Assembly (NCBI RefSeq): GCF_049199905.1
Contig: NZ_JBLZPK010000011.1
Location: forward strand, 1-64,000
DNA: 64,000 nt
Direction of reading: 5' to 3'
Origin: Shinella sp032095155
GTDB taxonomy: Bacteria; Pseudomonadota; Alphaproteobacteria; Rhizobiales; Rhizobiaceae
Below the pieces are notes generated by a model, which ran no database searches, was not told where the DNA came from, and was given only the letters and a program-made list of their open reading frames with translations. This document shows positions 1-9,313 of this stretch, one piece after another. Position 1 is the first letter of the stretch. Every line of letters starts with the position of its first letter. The position numbers were made by a program, and so were the translations under genes.

Positions 1-975
1 CAGGAAAGGCCCTTCGTTGACCATCTGGTATCGCGTCGGCATGACGGCAACGGTGCGATAGCCACAGGTACCCATCGCCAGCGGCAGCGAATTCTTGATG
101 TGCCCTTCCATGAAGATCGGCAGATACGGCCGCATCCAGCCAAAATCCGCTGCCGGCAGGCCCGTCATCAATGAGAGGGTTGTGGTCCAGGATGCGCCCG
201 CGAAGGTCTCGACGCGCAGAGGCTTCCAGCTCGCGGTTTCGCTCCCAAGGTAGCCGTCCGGTCCGCCGTATTTCCAATCGGGATAGAGCGAAGGCGGGAA
301 CATCGATTCCATATGCACGACATAGAGATCCGGCGCCGATGTCATGTCGCCGCAGTTCTGCGCTGGGTTAAATCTCGCGGACACCTTCCGAGCGGCGACT
401 TCGCGATTGAGTTCGATATCTTCGAATAGGAATGAGGCGTCGGAAAAGGAGACGAACAAAGATGAAGCGAAGTGCCCACCCATGTAATAGCCATGGTCGT
501 TCGGCGCTCGAGGATAGGTCAGCGGCAAGAGCGCGAGGGTCGAGGCAAGTCCTGCCAGCCGCCAACCGGCAGCAAGGCGCAACGGCTTTTCGGCCCAAAA
601 CAGACCACGTACGACCCATCCTGTCAGGAAGAGCACGATCGGTAGGGGGATGAGCGTCTTCCAGTAATTCCCCAGCACGAAAAGCATGCTTTCTCGGTCG
701 CCCGCAAACGTCATTAAGTCGAAGATATGCGCATTGAAGCCCATCAGCCGCTGTTTTGTCAGCGAAACTGCGGCAACGATGAAGACGACGCCCCAGGAAA
801 GCAACAATGATGCTCCGGCCCGCCGTGTAAAACTGAAAAACAATGCGGCCATTGTCAGCACGACGGCGATTGTAAACGGAACACTGGCCGCGTCGCGCTC
901 GAGGACGCAGAGAACACCAGTTCCCAGAAAACATATAAAGAAAACAACGGGTGAACGCGTCAAGAAATGGAACAT
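1..975 (-). CDS. Membrane-anchored sulfatase/phosphotransferase-like protein (3' end missing)
   Basis: The reading frame is open from an ATG at 975 to the left edge (325 codons), so the C-terminal half lies outside the window. The first ~180 residues hold several hydrophobic segments. The soluble part then begins with a stretch like the first strand of sulfatase-fold enzymes (DLYVVHMESMFPPS) and continues with TFAGASWTTTLSLMTG, the region that in LTA-synthase and phosphoethanolamine-transferase relatives carries the Ser/Thr nucleophile and is followed by the typical TGL. Such proteins modify lipids or surface glycans at the outer face of the inner membrane. The substrate cannot be told. The gene stands alone and an AT-rich spacer separates it from the next gene. 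Confidence 0.7.
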   Translation of the reverse strand, partial: MFHFLTRSPVVFFICFLGTGVLCVLERDAASVPFTIAVVLTMAALFFSFTRRAGASLLLSWGVVFIVAAVSLTKQRLMGFNAHIFDLMTFAGDRESMLFVLGNYWKTLIPLPIVLFLTGWVVRGLFWAEKPLRLAAGWRLAGLASTLALLPLTYPRAPNDHGYYMGGHFASSLFVSFSDASFLFEDIELNREVAARKVSARFNPAQNCGDMTSAPDLYVVHMESMFPPSLYPDWKYGGPDGYLGSETASWKPLRVETFAGASWTTTLSLMTGLPAADFGWMRPYLPIFMEGHIKNSLPLAMGTCGYRTVAVMPTRYQMVNEGPFL

Positions 976-1128
976 TTAGGGATGATTTCCGTAAGTAGTA
1001 TCTAGAATCGCTACAGTACAGAAAGCGCCTAAATTTCCGAGTCTATTATAATTCTAGGGTTAATCTAGACGCGCGCGCATAAATGTGAAAATATGCTACT
1101 TTAGATATGTTGAATTATAGGGGTCGAG

Positions 1129-1548
1129 CTATGTTAGTTCGGCCGAGACGTGATGTGCACCGTCCTCGTTGCCTAGGACGGTAACGGCGACGACCCGGCC
1201 GTACGAAACCATCCGGCCTTCATCGTCCTTTTCCTCCAGGAAGGCGTCCACGCGTTCCAGCGCCCGCTTGCAGACGCTGGAAGGTTGGCCCATCCAGATC
1301 GGCGCGCCCATGATGAGGATATCGGTCTCGAGAATCTTGCTGCGGATGGCGGGCCATGCGTCGCCATCGCCTTTGTTCGAGGTAACGCCGGGCTTGATGT
1401 CGAAATCAGCAAGCTGGAGGAACTCCGTTGTCACACCCAGCGGTTCCATCGCGACGGCGAGCAGCTTCAGCATGCGATCGGTGGAGGATGGGTCTTCGGC
1501 CCGCTTTGTCTTGAGTGTGCCGTTGAGCGCCAGCGCAGTCAGTGTCAT
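1129..1548 (-). pseudogene. Truncated flavodoxin-family NAD(P)H-dependent oxidoreductase
   Basis: The protein starts MTLTALALNGTLK and carries the FMN-reductase/flavodoxin-like features APIWMGQPSS and GNEDGAHHVSAE. Relatives that I know run for about 190-200 residues. Here the frame stops at residue 139, directly after HVSAELT, in the middle of the fold. The sequence beyond the break (976-1131) is AT-rich and does not continue the family in any frame. I read this as a gene cut by a rearrangement at about 1131-1140. The ATG at 1548 is preferred over the upstream ATG at 1659 because family members begin at this point. The remaining protein lacks the C-terminal FMN-site segment and is unlikely to fold. 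Confidence 0.65.
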
Positions 1549-1661
1549 GGTTGTCTCACGAGGTTGAGTTGAATACCCAACCGCTTCCCCTGCCGATTGT
1601 TTCCGCATCTCAAGACATTGGGATGCGCGGGCTGCATGTCGTTCGGCGAAGGCCAGCACGA

Positions 1662-2729
1662 TTATCGCGCTGCCGGATCCTGACGCGCATCGCGCGCGGC
1701 GAAATAGGCGGCTAGCGCCGCAATATCCTCGTCCCGGAGATGGGCGGCTGCCTGCATCATCAGGGCCCTGAACGGGCCGCCACCGCGCTTCCTTCCGACA
1801 AAGAGCCGCAACTGATTGGCGAGATAGGCTTCGGTCTGACCGGAGAGCCGCGGATAGGCGGGGTTTGCATCTGCCTTGTCGTGGCAGGAGAGGCAGGCGG
1901 GAATGCGTTGCCCGGGATCCCCTTTCAGGGCGAGCAATTCTCCACGCCGCATGAGGATACCCTGCGCCGTCGATTGCAGGCTTGCCGAGGGTTGGCGCGC
2001 GAGATGGCCGGCGAGTGTTTTACGCTCGTTCTCACTCAATCCCTGGATTGCCACGGCCATCGTGCCGCTCGGCCGGGTTCCATCCGCATAGGCAGCGAGG
2101 GCCTGCTCGAGATAGAGCGCCGATTGTCCGGCGAGATATGGAATGAGGCTTTGGACTCCAAGGCGCCCCGGCATATGGCAGCCGTTGCATGCCTCAAGCG
2201 CCGTGTCCGCCGTCGTCGATTGCGTGGCCGCATAGCCCGCGAGAGCGCGGTATCGGTTCGCATCGAGATCGCCGTAGCGGCGCAGGAACGCGACCATGGC
2301 CCAGGCTTCATCCTCGCGATCCGCTACCGGCCAGGCTGGCATGCCGGTAAAACGGATGCCATGCTGCACGATCTGGAACAGCTCGGCGTCCGTCCAGGTC
2401 GCGATTTTGTCTTTCAGGTCGGGCGGCGCGGGCAGCATCCTGCCGACGCTTTCGGGCCGTGCCAAGGCCGGCGAACCGTGGCAGATGGCACAGCCAGCCT
2501 CGAAGTGGCCGGCCGCCATCGGCACCATGCCCTCCGTGAAGACAGGCACCTTCGTGCCGAGCGCTGCGGTGCGCACTGATGACCGCATGACCCAGTGCAG
2601 GAACCAGTCGGTCGCCTTCCAGTGGCCCGTGCTCGCGCCGACGCTGATGAAGCCTGACCAGGCGAGAAGAAACACGCCCAGGACTCCCGTAAGAAGGAGG
2701 CCGACGATGTGTTTGCGGCCGATCAGCAT
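1662..2729 (-). CDS. Triheme c-type cytochrome
   Basis: The protein has 355 residues, an N-terminal hydrophobic anchor (about 8-30) and three CXXCH heme-c motifs: CAICH (80-84), CNGCH (181-185) and CLSCH (279-283). This fits a membrane-anchored periplasmic cytochrome with three class-I-like domains. It is the last gene of the cytochrome oxidase operon and overlaps the ctaG gene by 7 bp. The likely role, inferred from context, is passing electrons from a periplasmic donor (for example the quinoprotein dehydrogenase type encoded just upstream on the other strand, or alcohol and aldehyde dehydrogenases) to the caa3-type oxidase. Its layout resembles the multi-heme subunit of membrane alcohol dehydrogenases, which is the main alternative reading. 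Confidence 0.8.
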   Translation of the reverse strand: MLIGRKHIVGLLLTGVLGVFLLAWSGFISVGASTGHWKATDWFLHWVMRSSVRTAALGTKVPVFTEGMVPMAAGHFEAGCAICHGSPALARPESVGRMLPAPPDLKDKIATWTDAELFQIVQHGIRFTGMPAWPVADREDEAWAMVAFLRRYGDLDANRYRALAGYAATQSTTADTALEACNGCHMPGRLGVQSLIPYLAGQSALYLEQALAAYADGTRPSGTMAVAIQGLSENERKTLAGHLARQPSASLQSTAQGILMRRGELLALKGDPGQRIPACLSCHDKADANPAYPRLSGQTEAYLANQLRLFVGRKRGGGPFRALMMQAAAHLRDEDIAALAAYFAARDARQDPAAR

Positions 2730-3352
2730 CGCGGTTTCTCCGTGGGTAGCGCTTCGCCGTCACGCAGCAGCCCGGCCAGAAGCACGATCCCTCCGAGAAG
2801 ATAGGCGCAGGCGCCGACCATCAGCATGACGACCCCGCCGATCTGCTGGTCGGCGGCGGCCGAAATCGAAATGCCGAAGCAGGAGACATCGCCTTCGCCG
2901 TAGAGGGGACGCGGGGCGAGTGCCAGCAGGACGCCGAGCAGGGTCATGTGCATGGAGGTGAACAGCAGCCCGGCCGCGCCGGCAAGTCGGCCTTCCCCCG
3001 GCCGCAAGCAGACCCGCCAGAGCAGGATGCCCGCCGTAAGGAAGCTTGCCTGCTCGAGAAAGGAAAGTGTGAGACTCGCGTCGGCGAGCGCGCGCAACGC
3101 CGGCAGGTGCCAGAACCAGACTGCGACGAGCTCGAAGAACGATGCGAGCATGGGCGTCATCCGCGCCACGCCCAGTGCTGCATCGAGCCGGGTGCCGCGC
3201 ATACCGTAGCCGATGAGCGGCGCGGCAACCGCGACGATGCCCATATGGACGATCATATGGACGGTGAACGAGCCGCCGCCGAAACTGGCCACGAGAACGG
3301 CGCAAAGCGCGATGAGGAGGAGAAGGCCGAGGAGGCGCGTGGATCTCTTCAT
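2723..3352 (-). CDS. ctaG: CtaG-type cytochrome oxidase assembly protein
   Basis: A 209-residue polytopic membrane protein of the caa3_CtaG family. It has about six hydrophobic segments, and histidines in the membrane parts (HMIVHMG near 32-38, WFWHLP near 80 and SMHMTL near 133) typical of this family. It is not the unrelated copper chaperone CtaG/Cox11. The family is needed for assembly of caa3 oxidases, probably in copper delivery. It overlaps the neighbouring upstream gene by 4 bp (ATGA), so translation is likely coupled inside the oxidase operon. Confidence 0.8.
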   Translation of the reverse strand: MKRSTRLLGLLLLIALCAVLVASFGGGSFTVHMIVHMGIVAVAAPLIGYGMRGTRLDAALGVARMTPMLASFFELVAVWFWHLPALRALADASLTLSFLEQASFLTAGILLWRVCLRPGEGRLAGAAGLLFTSMHMTLLGVLLALAPRPLYGEGDVSCFGISISAAADQQIGGVVMLMVGACAYLLGGIVLLAGLLRDGEALPTEKPRC

Positions 3353-3729
3353 GGCTGGCAGGCCTCGATGAAGACGAGCGGCACGGCGACGAAGACCACC
3401 CCCACGAAGCTGAGGCCGGAGAGCAGAAGCGTCGCGAAGCCCTGGAAGAGCAGGCGATCCCTGCGGGTCGGTTCGTCATGCGGCAGATCGCCGGAGCCGA
3501 AGCCTAATTGCCGCCAGGCGAGAAAGGCGGAGAGGACGATCCCGCCAAGGGCCAAGAGCGTGACCGCGCCGATTGCTAGGCGCATGGTTTCGAAGGAGAG
3601 CGATGTGGCGCTCGCCTTCGCGCAATAGGTCGCTGCGGTGATGTAGCAGGCAAGGAAATGCAGCGCCCAGATCGTCGGCGCGGTGAAGAGCGTCCAGAGG
3701 CTTTCGATTTCCTTGGGGATCAGACGCAT
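3349..3729 (-). CDS. Small membrane protein of the cytochrome oxidase operon
   Basis: A 126-residue protein with three or four hydrophobic segments. WALHFLACYITAATYC near residues 21-36 probably forms the first one. It starts 4 bp downstream of the subunit I-III stop and overlaps ctaG by 4 bp. The position between the oxidase structural gene and ctaG suggests an accessory or assembly role, or a small subunit IV-like role. I do not recognise a named domain. Confidence 0.7.
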   Translation of the reverse strand: MRLIPKEIESLWTLFTAPTIWALHFLACYITAATYCAKASATSLSFETMRLAIGAVTLLALGGIVLSAFLAWRQLGFGSGDLPHDEPTRRDRLLFQGFATLLLSGLSFVGVVFVAVPLVFIEACQP

Positions 3730-3733
3730 GGCA

Positions 3734-6247
3734 TTACCTCAAGCCCGGAAAGAGGCCGAGAACGCCGAAGGACGTGATCGCGGTGATGACGAGGAAATGC
3801 CAGTAGAGCACGACATTGCCCAGGTCCATGTCGTGGCGGGCGCTCATCCGGCCCGCAAGGCTCCGCGCCAGGCAATAGGCCTGCATGATCACGCCGACGC
3901 CGCCATGCACGACGGTCCAAAGCGTGACAACCCAGACGATGGCCGGATAGACATGCGCGGTCGGGTCCATCCCCGTGAGATAGGGGCCGGCAAGGCCGGC
4001 GCATCCTGCCGCAAGCGCCAACAGCAGGGAGGCGAGCAGCGACAGGCGGGTCAGTGCCGCGCGGTCATGTTCATTCGCCCGGCGCGCCAGCAGCATGGCG
4101 AGCCAGGCCAGCGTGAAGAGGCCGGCAGCGGTAAGCGGCCAGAGCATGCCGGGTCCGGCCTGGCCGCCGGTGAAGTCATCGTGGATGGTCCAATAGAAGA
4201 AGTAACCGAACATCAGGCTAGCATAGGCTGTGCCGTCGCCGGCCATGGTGATGAACATGGCCCACCAGCCGACCGATTGCGGCCCGGACGTATAGAGCGG
4301 CAGCGTCTTGCCCAGGCCGACATCGCGCATTTCCTCCCGGGGTATGACGGCGGTGCCCGTCCAGAGCCAGGCGACGATGGCGGCAAGCGTCATCACGGCT
4401 GAGGCGGCCGTCACGATCCACCAATGGAAGGTGAGCGCGATGAAGACACCGCCGAGCGAAAAAGCGGCGATGATGCTCAGAACAGAGGTGCCGCCGACGC
4501 GCAGGCACTGGATGGGCTCGGCGTCGAGCACGGAGGTGACGAGCGTCTCGCGCGCGCCGTCCTTCGCGTCGGGCAGATAGAAGCGCCCGGCCTTGATGTC
4601 TTCGATGATGTTTGGCTGATCCCAGATCGGATAGCGGCTCTTGATAATGGGAATGGAGCGTACGCCCCACTTCTCCTCCGGTTCGCTGATCCATTCCAGC
4701 GTGCCGGCGTTCCACGGATTCTGCTCGCCCTTCGGCTGGCGGTGCTTGGACCGCAGCACGTCGATCACCACGATGGCGACCCCGGCGGCAAAGACGAAGG
4801 CACCGATGGTGGAAATCAAGTTGAACCAGTCCCAACCGATCTCTGCGGGATAGGTGAAGACCCGCCGCGGCATGCCGCGAAGTCCTGCCAGATGCATGGG
4901 AAAGAAGGCGACGTTAAAGCCGACAAACGTCAGCCAGAAGGCGATTTTGCCGAGCCGGTCGGAGAGCTTTCGCGCGTTGAGCAGCGGATAGTAATAATAA
5001 ACGCCGGCCACGACCGGAAAGAGCATGCCGCCGATCAGCACGTAGTGCAGGTGGGCGACAATGAAATAGGTGTCGTGCGCCTGCCAATCGAAAGGAACGA
5101 GCGCCACCATAACGCCCGTCAGGCCTCCGATGATGAAGATCGCGAGGCCCCCGGCGCCGAACAGCATCGGCACGGAGAAAATGACGCGGCCGGCGAGCAT
5201 TGTGGCGATGAAGACGAAGATCTGCACGCCGGTGGGGATCGCCACGGCCTCGGAGGCGGCCGAGAAGAACGCGAGTGAAATTTGCGGCAGGCCCGTCGTG
5301 AACATGTGGTGTACCCACAGGCCGAAGCTCAGGAAGCCGGTGCCGACGGCGGCGAGCACGATCCACGAATAGCCGACGATGGGAAGCTGTGCGAAGGTCG
5401 GCACGATCATCGCCATGAGCGCGATGGCGGGCAGGAAGATGATGTAGACCTCGGGATGGCCGAAGATCCAGAAGAGGTGCTGCCAGAGCAGCGGATCGCC
5501 ACCGCGCGTCGCATCGAAGAACGGCCAGCCGAACATCCGCTCCATTTCGAACAGGATGTCGCCGGCGATCAGCGGCGGAAAGGCAAAGAGGATCATGCCG
5601 GCGACGATCAGGAGGTACCAGGCAAAGAGCGGCATCATGTTGATGCGCATGCCGGGCGCGCGGCACTTCATGATGCCGACGATCAATTCCACCGCGGCGG
5701 CGATGGAGGCGACCTCGATGAAGGAAAGCCCGAGCAGCCAGATATCCGCGCCGATCCCCGAATATTCCTTGTCGGTGGCGAGCGGCGGGTACATGAACCA
5801 TCCCGTATTGGGCGCCGCGCCGAAGAAGATGGAGCCACAGACGAAAACGCCGCCGAGCGCGAAGCTCCAGAAGCCGAAGGCGGAGAGGCGAGGGAAGGGA
5901 AGTTCCCGTGCGCCGAGCATCGAGGGCAGGAGGAAGATCGCCACCGCCTCGAAGATCGGCACGGCGAACAGGAACATCATGACGGTGCCGTGCAGGGTGA
6001 AGGCCTGGTTGAAGGTGTCGGCGGAGAGGAAGTCGTTGTCAGGAACGGCAAGCTGCACGCGCACCAGAAGGGCCAGCACGCCGGCGAACAGCATGAAGAG
6101 GAATGCGGCCGAGCCATACCACAGGCCGATCTCGGTATTGTTGACCGAGGTCCAGTAGCGCCAGCCGGAGGGCGTGCGCCAGACATCGCGGAGCTTTGCC
6201 TCCTGCGCCTTGCGTTCTTCGACGGAAAGCTCTGCCGTTTCGGTCAT
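3734..6247 (-). CDS. ctaD: Cytochrome c oxidase subunit I fused to subunit III
   Basis: A protein of 837 residues, against about 530 for subunit I alone. Residues ~30-560 are the heme-copper oxidase subunit I: H86 in LHGT, the HPEVY loop at 264-268 (CuB His and the cross-linked Tyr), the HH pair at 313-314 and the heme ligands in AHLHYVLIGG (H399, H401). From about residue 650 to the end there is a subunit III-like bundle (QSVGWWAMFITMAGDGTAY and the following helices). Such I-III fusions are typical of caa3/ba3-like terminal oxidases in alphaproteobacteria. It reduces oxygen to water and pumps protons across the inner membrane. The gene overlaps the subunit II gene by 4 bp. Confidence 0.93.
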   Translation of the reverse strand: MTETAELSVEERKAQEAKLRDVWRTPSGWRYWTSVNNTEIGLWYGSAAFLFMLFAGVLALLVRVQLAVPDNDFLSADTFNQAFTLHGTVMMFLFAVPIFEAVAIFLLPSMLGARELPFPRLSAFGFWSFALGGVFVCGSIFFGAAPNTGWFMYPPLATDKEYSGIGADIWLLGLSFIEVASIAAAVELIVGIMKCRAPGMRINMMPLFAWYLLIVAGMILFAFPPLIAGDILFEMERMFGWPFFDATRGGDPLLWQHLFWIFGHPEVYIIFLPAIALMAMIVPTFAQLPIVGYSWIVLAAVGTGFLSFGLWVHHMFTTGLPQISLAFFSAASEAVAIPTGVQIFVFIATMLAGRVIFSVPMLFGAGGLAIFIIGGLTGVMVALVPFDWQAHDTYFIVAHLHYVLIGGMLFPVVAGVYYYYPLLNARKLSDRLGKIAFWLTFVGFNVAFFPMHLAGLRGMPRRVFTYPAEIGWDWFNLISTIGAFVFAAGVAIVVIDVLRSKHRQPKGEQNPWNAGTLEWISEPEEKWGVRSIPIIKSRYPIWDQPNIIEDIKAGRFYLPDAKDGARETLVTSVLDAEPIQCLRVGGTSVLSIIAAFSLGGVFIALTFHWWIVTAASAVMTLAAIVAWLWTGTAVIPREEMRDVGLGKTLPLYTSGPQSVGWWAMFITMAGDGTAYASLMFGYFFYWTIHDDFTGGQAGPGMLWPLTAAGLFTLAWLAMLLARRANEHDRAALTRLSLLASLLLALAAGCAGLAGPYLTGMDPTAHVYPAIVWVVTLWTVVHGGVGVIMQAYCLARSLAGRMSARHDMDLGNVVLYWHFLVITAITSFGVLGLFPGLR

Positions 6248-7305
6248 TTGAGCCCCACGAGGTAATCGGCGATAGCGTTGATCTCCGATTCGGGAAGCAT
6301 GTCGAAGGCCGGCATTTTCGCGCCGGGCTTGACGACATCAGGGTTGCGGATGAAGCGCGTAACGTTCTCGACCGTATTGGCAAGCGTGCCGGCCCCGACC
6401 ATCTGGCGCTGGCCGAAGAAGGTCAGGTCCGGGCCAAGGCTCGCGGCCTGTGTCATCCCCCTTATGCCGTGACAGCCGGCGCAGCCGTGGAAAGCAAAAA
6501 GCCGCTCGCCTTCGCTCCCGCGCGTTCCGTTGCCCGCAGCCTGCGCGCGTCGCCAGGCTAAGTAATCGGCAGGCTCCATGACGATGACGGAAAAGGCCAT
6601 CAGCGCGTGGGATGTGCCGCAGAATTCGGCGCAGGGTGCGCGGAAGACACCCGTCTTCGTCGGCAGCAGCGAAGACGTATTCGTGCGGCCGGGGATCATG
6701 TCCATCTTTCCGCCAAGCACCGGAATCCAGAATGAATGAATGACATCGGCCGCCTCGAGCGAGAAGGCGACCCGCTCCCCCACTGGAAGGCGTAGCTCGT
6801 TCGCCGTCTCGAAGGCCGGCATGCCGTCAACGGCCGGATAGCGGATGCGCCACCAGAATTGTTCGCCGGTCACCTCGATCATTTCGGGCTGTGGTGCCTG
6901 CTGCGTGAACCACGGCCGGATCACCGGCATCAGCCAGACGGCGTGGGCGAGAAGCGCAAGCAGCATGACAACGGGAAAGGCAACGCCTCCGAACAGGATC
7001 AGCCGACCCGCCTGTTCTTCGGTCCACGGTGCTTTCCGCCGCCGTGCCGCGTGAAGGAGTAATCCAACGACGGCAAGCCACACCAATACCGCGCCAATCA
7101 CCATGACGAGAAGGAGCTGATAGATCGCGGCCGCTTCCTCACCGGCGGGGGCGAGCGCCGACTGAACGCCGGAACAGCCGGTCAACGGCACCAGCAATAT
7201 CGGAAAGATGCGCCGGAAAATTGCTCTCGCTCCCTTGAGGTCTTCTGAAGCGATATGGCCCGCATTTGCACGTCGGCAAGGGTGTGCCGGCGGTCGTGTC
7301 GCCAA
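6244..7305 (-). CDS. ctaC: Cytochrome c oxidase subunit II with fused cytochrome c domain
   Basis: The protein shows a lipoprotein-like start (VPLTGC near 39-44), two membrane helices (about 60-85 and 103-127), a cupredoxin domain with the CuA ligands H190, C225, C229, H233 and M236, and a C-terminal heme-c motif CAGCH (275-279). This is the caa3 arrangement, in which electrons enter through the attached cytochrome c. It is the first gene of the minus-strand oxidase operon. The start is uncertain. A TTG at 7305 opens the frame with a GAAGG-like ribosome site upstream, but the lipobox lies 40 residues in, and no ATG or GTG occurs between. Confidence 0.9.
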   Translation of the reverse strand: MATRPPAHPCRRANAGHIASEDLKGARAIFRRIFPILLVPLTGCSGVQSALAPAGEEAAAIYQLLLVMVIGAVLVWLAVVGLLLHAARRRKAPWTEEQAGRLILFGGVAFPVVMLLALLAHAVWLMPVIRPWFTQQAPQPEMIEVTGEQFWWRIRYPAVDGMPAFETANELRLPVGERVAFSLEAADVIHSFWIPVLGGKMDMIPGRTNTSSLLPTKTGVFRAPCAEFCGTSHALMAFSVIVMEPADYLAWRRAQAAGNGTRGSEGERLFAFHGCAGCHGIRGMTQAASLGPDLTFFGQRQMVGAGTLANTVENVTRFIRNPDVVKPGAKMPAFDMLPESEINAIADYLVGLK

Positions 7306-7336
7306 GCGTCCGCGCCTTCAGCAGAAATCCCCAAAC

Positions 7337-7361
7337 GGAACATTCCATCGCTTGGCGCGTA
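7337..7361 (+). promoter_or_regulatory. Possible EcfG-type promoter (weak)
   Basis: GGAAC, a 16-bp spacer and CGTA lie 34 bp before the ATG of the DUF2231 gene. The -35 box is exact, while the -10 box differs from the alphaproteobacterial EcfG consensus CGTT in its last base. It is the weakest member of the promoter set in this window. Confidence 0.35.
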
Positions 7362-7394
7362 AGGTGAGAGTTCAAACACAAAAGAACCGCGCCG

Positions 7395-7814
7395 ATGTCT
7401 CTTGACCACACCAAGCCCATGTCCCCCTGGCCGATGCGCGCCGCTTGCGGATTCTTCGCGTCGTTTCCGGTCGCCTGCTTCTTCCTCACCGTTCTGACTG
7501 ACATCGCCTATTGGCAGACGTCGAACCTGCTCTGGCTTCATTTCTCCGAATGGCTGTTGTTGGCCGGGCTGATCTTCGGGCTTTTGGCCTTGGTCATAGC
7601 CGTGCTCGGCCGCGCCATCTGGAAGGACGGCCCGTCATGGTCCGCGCTTCTTGCCGGCGTATTCGTGCTTCTGGCGGCGACGTTGAACAGCTTCATCCAC
7701 ACTGCCGATGGTTGGACGGCTGTCGTCCCCTATGGACTGGCGGTGTCGATCGTCACGGTGCTGGTCATGGCCTTGGCTGCTTGGCTCGGCCGGCAGGAGG
7801 CTTCCCATGTCTAG
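7395..7814 (+). CDS. DUF2231-like membrane protein
   Basis: A 139-residue protein with four hydrophobic segments (about 17-35, 45-70, 80-95 and 105-128) and a histidine in NSFIHTADGW, as in DUF2231 membrane proteins. These proteins are common beside oxidases and quinoprotein dehydrogenases and may bind heme, but no function is established. The 3' end overlaps the start of the dehydrogenase gene by 8 bp (ATGTCTAG), so the two are probably co-translated. Confidence 0.75.
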   Translation: MSLDHTKPMSPWPMRAACGFFASFPVACFFLTVLTDIAYWQTSNLLWLHFSEWLLLAGLIFGLLALVIAVLGRAIWKDGPSWSALLAGVFVLLAATLNSFIHTADGWTAVVPYGLAVSIVTVLVMALAAWLGRQEASHV

Positions 7815-9288
7815 GCGCGCAATCCTTCTTGTGGCTCTTCTGCTCGCCGGCTGCGGCGGCAACGACGATTTCGACGCCTCGCGCCAGATCGGCCCCGATC
7901 CGGTACTTCCCGAACCGTCGCAAAGCCTGTGGCCGGACCTCAAGGTGGCGACGGTCGTCGGATGGAAAGAAGGAGAGAAACCGGAAGTCCCAGCGGGTCT
8001 CGCCGTCACCGTCTATGCCAAGGATCTCGCCAATCCGCGCACCGTGCACACGCTTGCGAATGGCGACGTTCTGGTCGTGCAATCGAAAGCGCCTGAAGGC
8101 AAGCCGCTGAACCGGCCCAAGGATATCATCCGTGGCTGGATCATGGCGATGGCGGCCCACGGCGGAGGGGGAGGCAGCGAGACGAACCGCATCACGCTTC
8201 TGCGCGATACAAATCGCGATGGGGCGGTGGATGAGCGCCAGGATATTCTGGCCGATTTGAATTCGCCCTTCGGTGTCGCATGGCACGATGGAACGCTGTA
8301 CGTCGCTGCGGCCGACGCCATCCTCGCCTATCCCTACGAACTCGGCGGCGGAAAGATTACGGCTAAGCCGAAGATTTTGACGCCGCTTCCCGGCGGGCCG
8401 ATCAATCACCATTGGACGAAGGATCTCGCCCTCAGTCCTGACGCGCGGTTTCTCTTCGTGTCGATCGGCTCGAATTCCAACGCCGGAGAACGGGGTATCG
8501 AGGCCGAGAAGGGACGAGCGGCCATCTGGCAGGTCGACCGCCAGACCGGTGCGGCAAAGGTCTTTGCTTCGGGTTTGCGCAATCCCAATGGCCTCAACTT
8601 TCACCCGCAGACCGGCGAACTCTGGACTGTGGTCAACGAGCGTGACGAGCTCGGTTCCAATCTCGTTCCAGACTATCTCACCTCGGTGAAGGAGGGCAGT
8701 TTCTACGGCTGGCCCTGGAGCTACTACGGACAGCATGTCGATCCGCGGGTTCATCCGCAGCGTCCTGACATGGTCGAGCGGGCGATCGTGCCGGACTACG
8801 CGCTGTCGAGCCATGTCGCGGCGCTGGGCCTCGCCTTCACCGATGATTCCGCCATGCCGGAGGCTTTCCGCGACGGCGCCTTTGTCGGCAATCACGGCAG
8901 CTGGAACCGCAACGCCTTCAACGGCTACAAGGTCATCTTCATCCCCTTCGCCAACGGGCGCCCATCCGGCGCCGTTCAGGATGTCGTGACCGGCTTCCTG
9001 GCAGGGGATGAGGCCCGTGGCCGACCGGTCGGTCTTGCCATGGACGGAACGGGCGCCCTGCTTATCGCCGATGACGCCGGCAATACCATTTGGCGCGTCG
9101 CGGCCGCCGATGGGTCCATAACGGCGCAGCCGCTTTCGACGGACAAGGTTTCGGCATCGGTTGCAAATGATGCGACGTCGACGGGGACGCTGGACGAGAA
9201 GCCAGGGGATGCGGCGACCGCCGACGGATCTGCAACGCCCGCCCAGACCGATATCGCCCCCGCGGTTTCGTCGGAAGACGGACAATAG
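7807..9288 (+). CDS. Sorbosone dehydrogenase-like quinoprotein lipoprotein
   Basis: The ATG at 7807 gives a lipoprotein signal peptide (ILLVALLLAGCGG, lipid-bearing Cys at about residue 16). The 493-residue protein then forms a six-bladed beta-propeller of the soluble PQQ glucose/sorbosone dehydrogenase family, with motifs such as GLRNPNGLNFHP, ERDELGSNLVPDYL, FYGWPWSYYG and FVGNHGSWNR. These enzymes oxidise sugars or sugar aldehydes in the periplasm with PQQ and pass electrons to a cytochrome. The C-terminal ~60 residues are polar and low in complexity, beyond the propeller. The divergent oxidase operon with its triheme cytochrome is a plausible electron outlet. Confidence 0.85.
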   Translation: MSRRAILLVALLLAGCGGNDDFDASRQIGPDPVLPEPSQSLWPDLKVATVVGWKEGEKPEVPAGLAVTVYAKDLANPRTVHTLANGDVLVVQSKAPEGKPLNRPKDIIRGWIMAMAAHGGGGGSETNRITLLRDTNRDGAVDERQDILADLNSPFGVAWHDGTLYVAAADAILAYPYELGGGKITAKPKILTPLPGGPINHHWTKDLALSPDARFLFVSIGSNSNAGERGIEAEKGRAAIWQVDRQTGAAKVFASGLRNPNGLNFHPQTGELWTVVNERDELGSNLVPDYLTSVKEGSFYGWPWSYYGQHVDPRVHPQRPDMVERAIVPDYALSSHVAALGLAFTDDSAMPEAFRDGAFVGNHGSWNRNAFNGYKVIFIPFANGRPSGAVQDVVTGFLAGDEARGRPVGLAMDGTGALLIADDAGNTIWRVAAADGSITAQPLSTDKVSASVANDATSTGTLDEKPGDAATADGSATPAQTDIAPAVSSEDGQ

Positions 9289-9313
9289 ACGGTACAAGCG
9301 ACAGGAGCGCACA

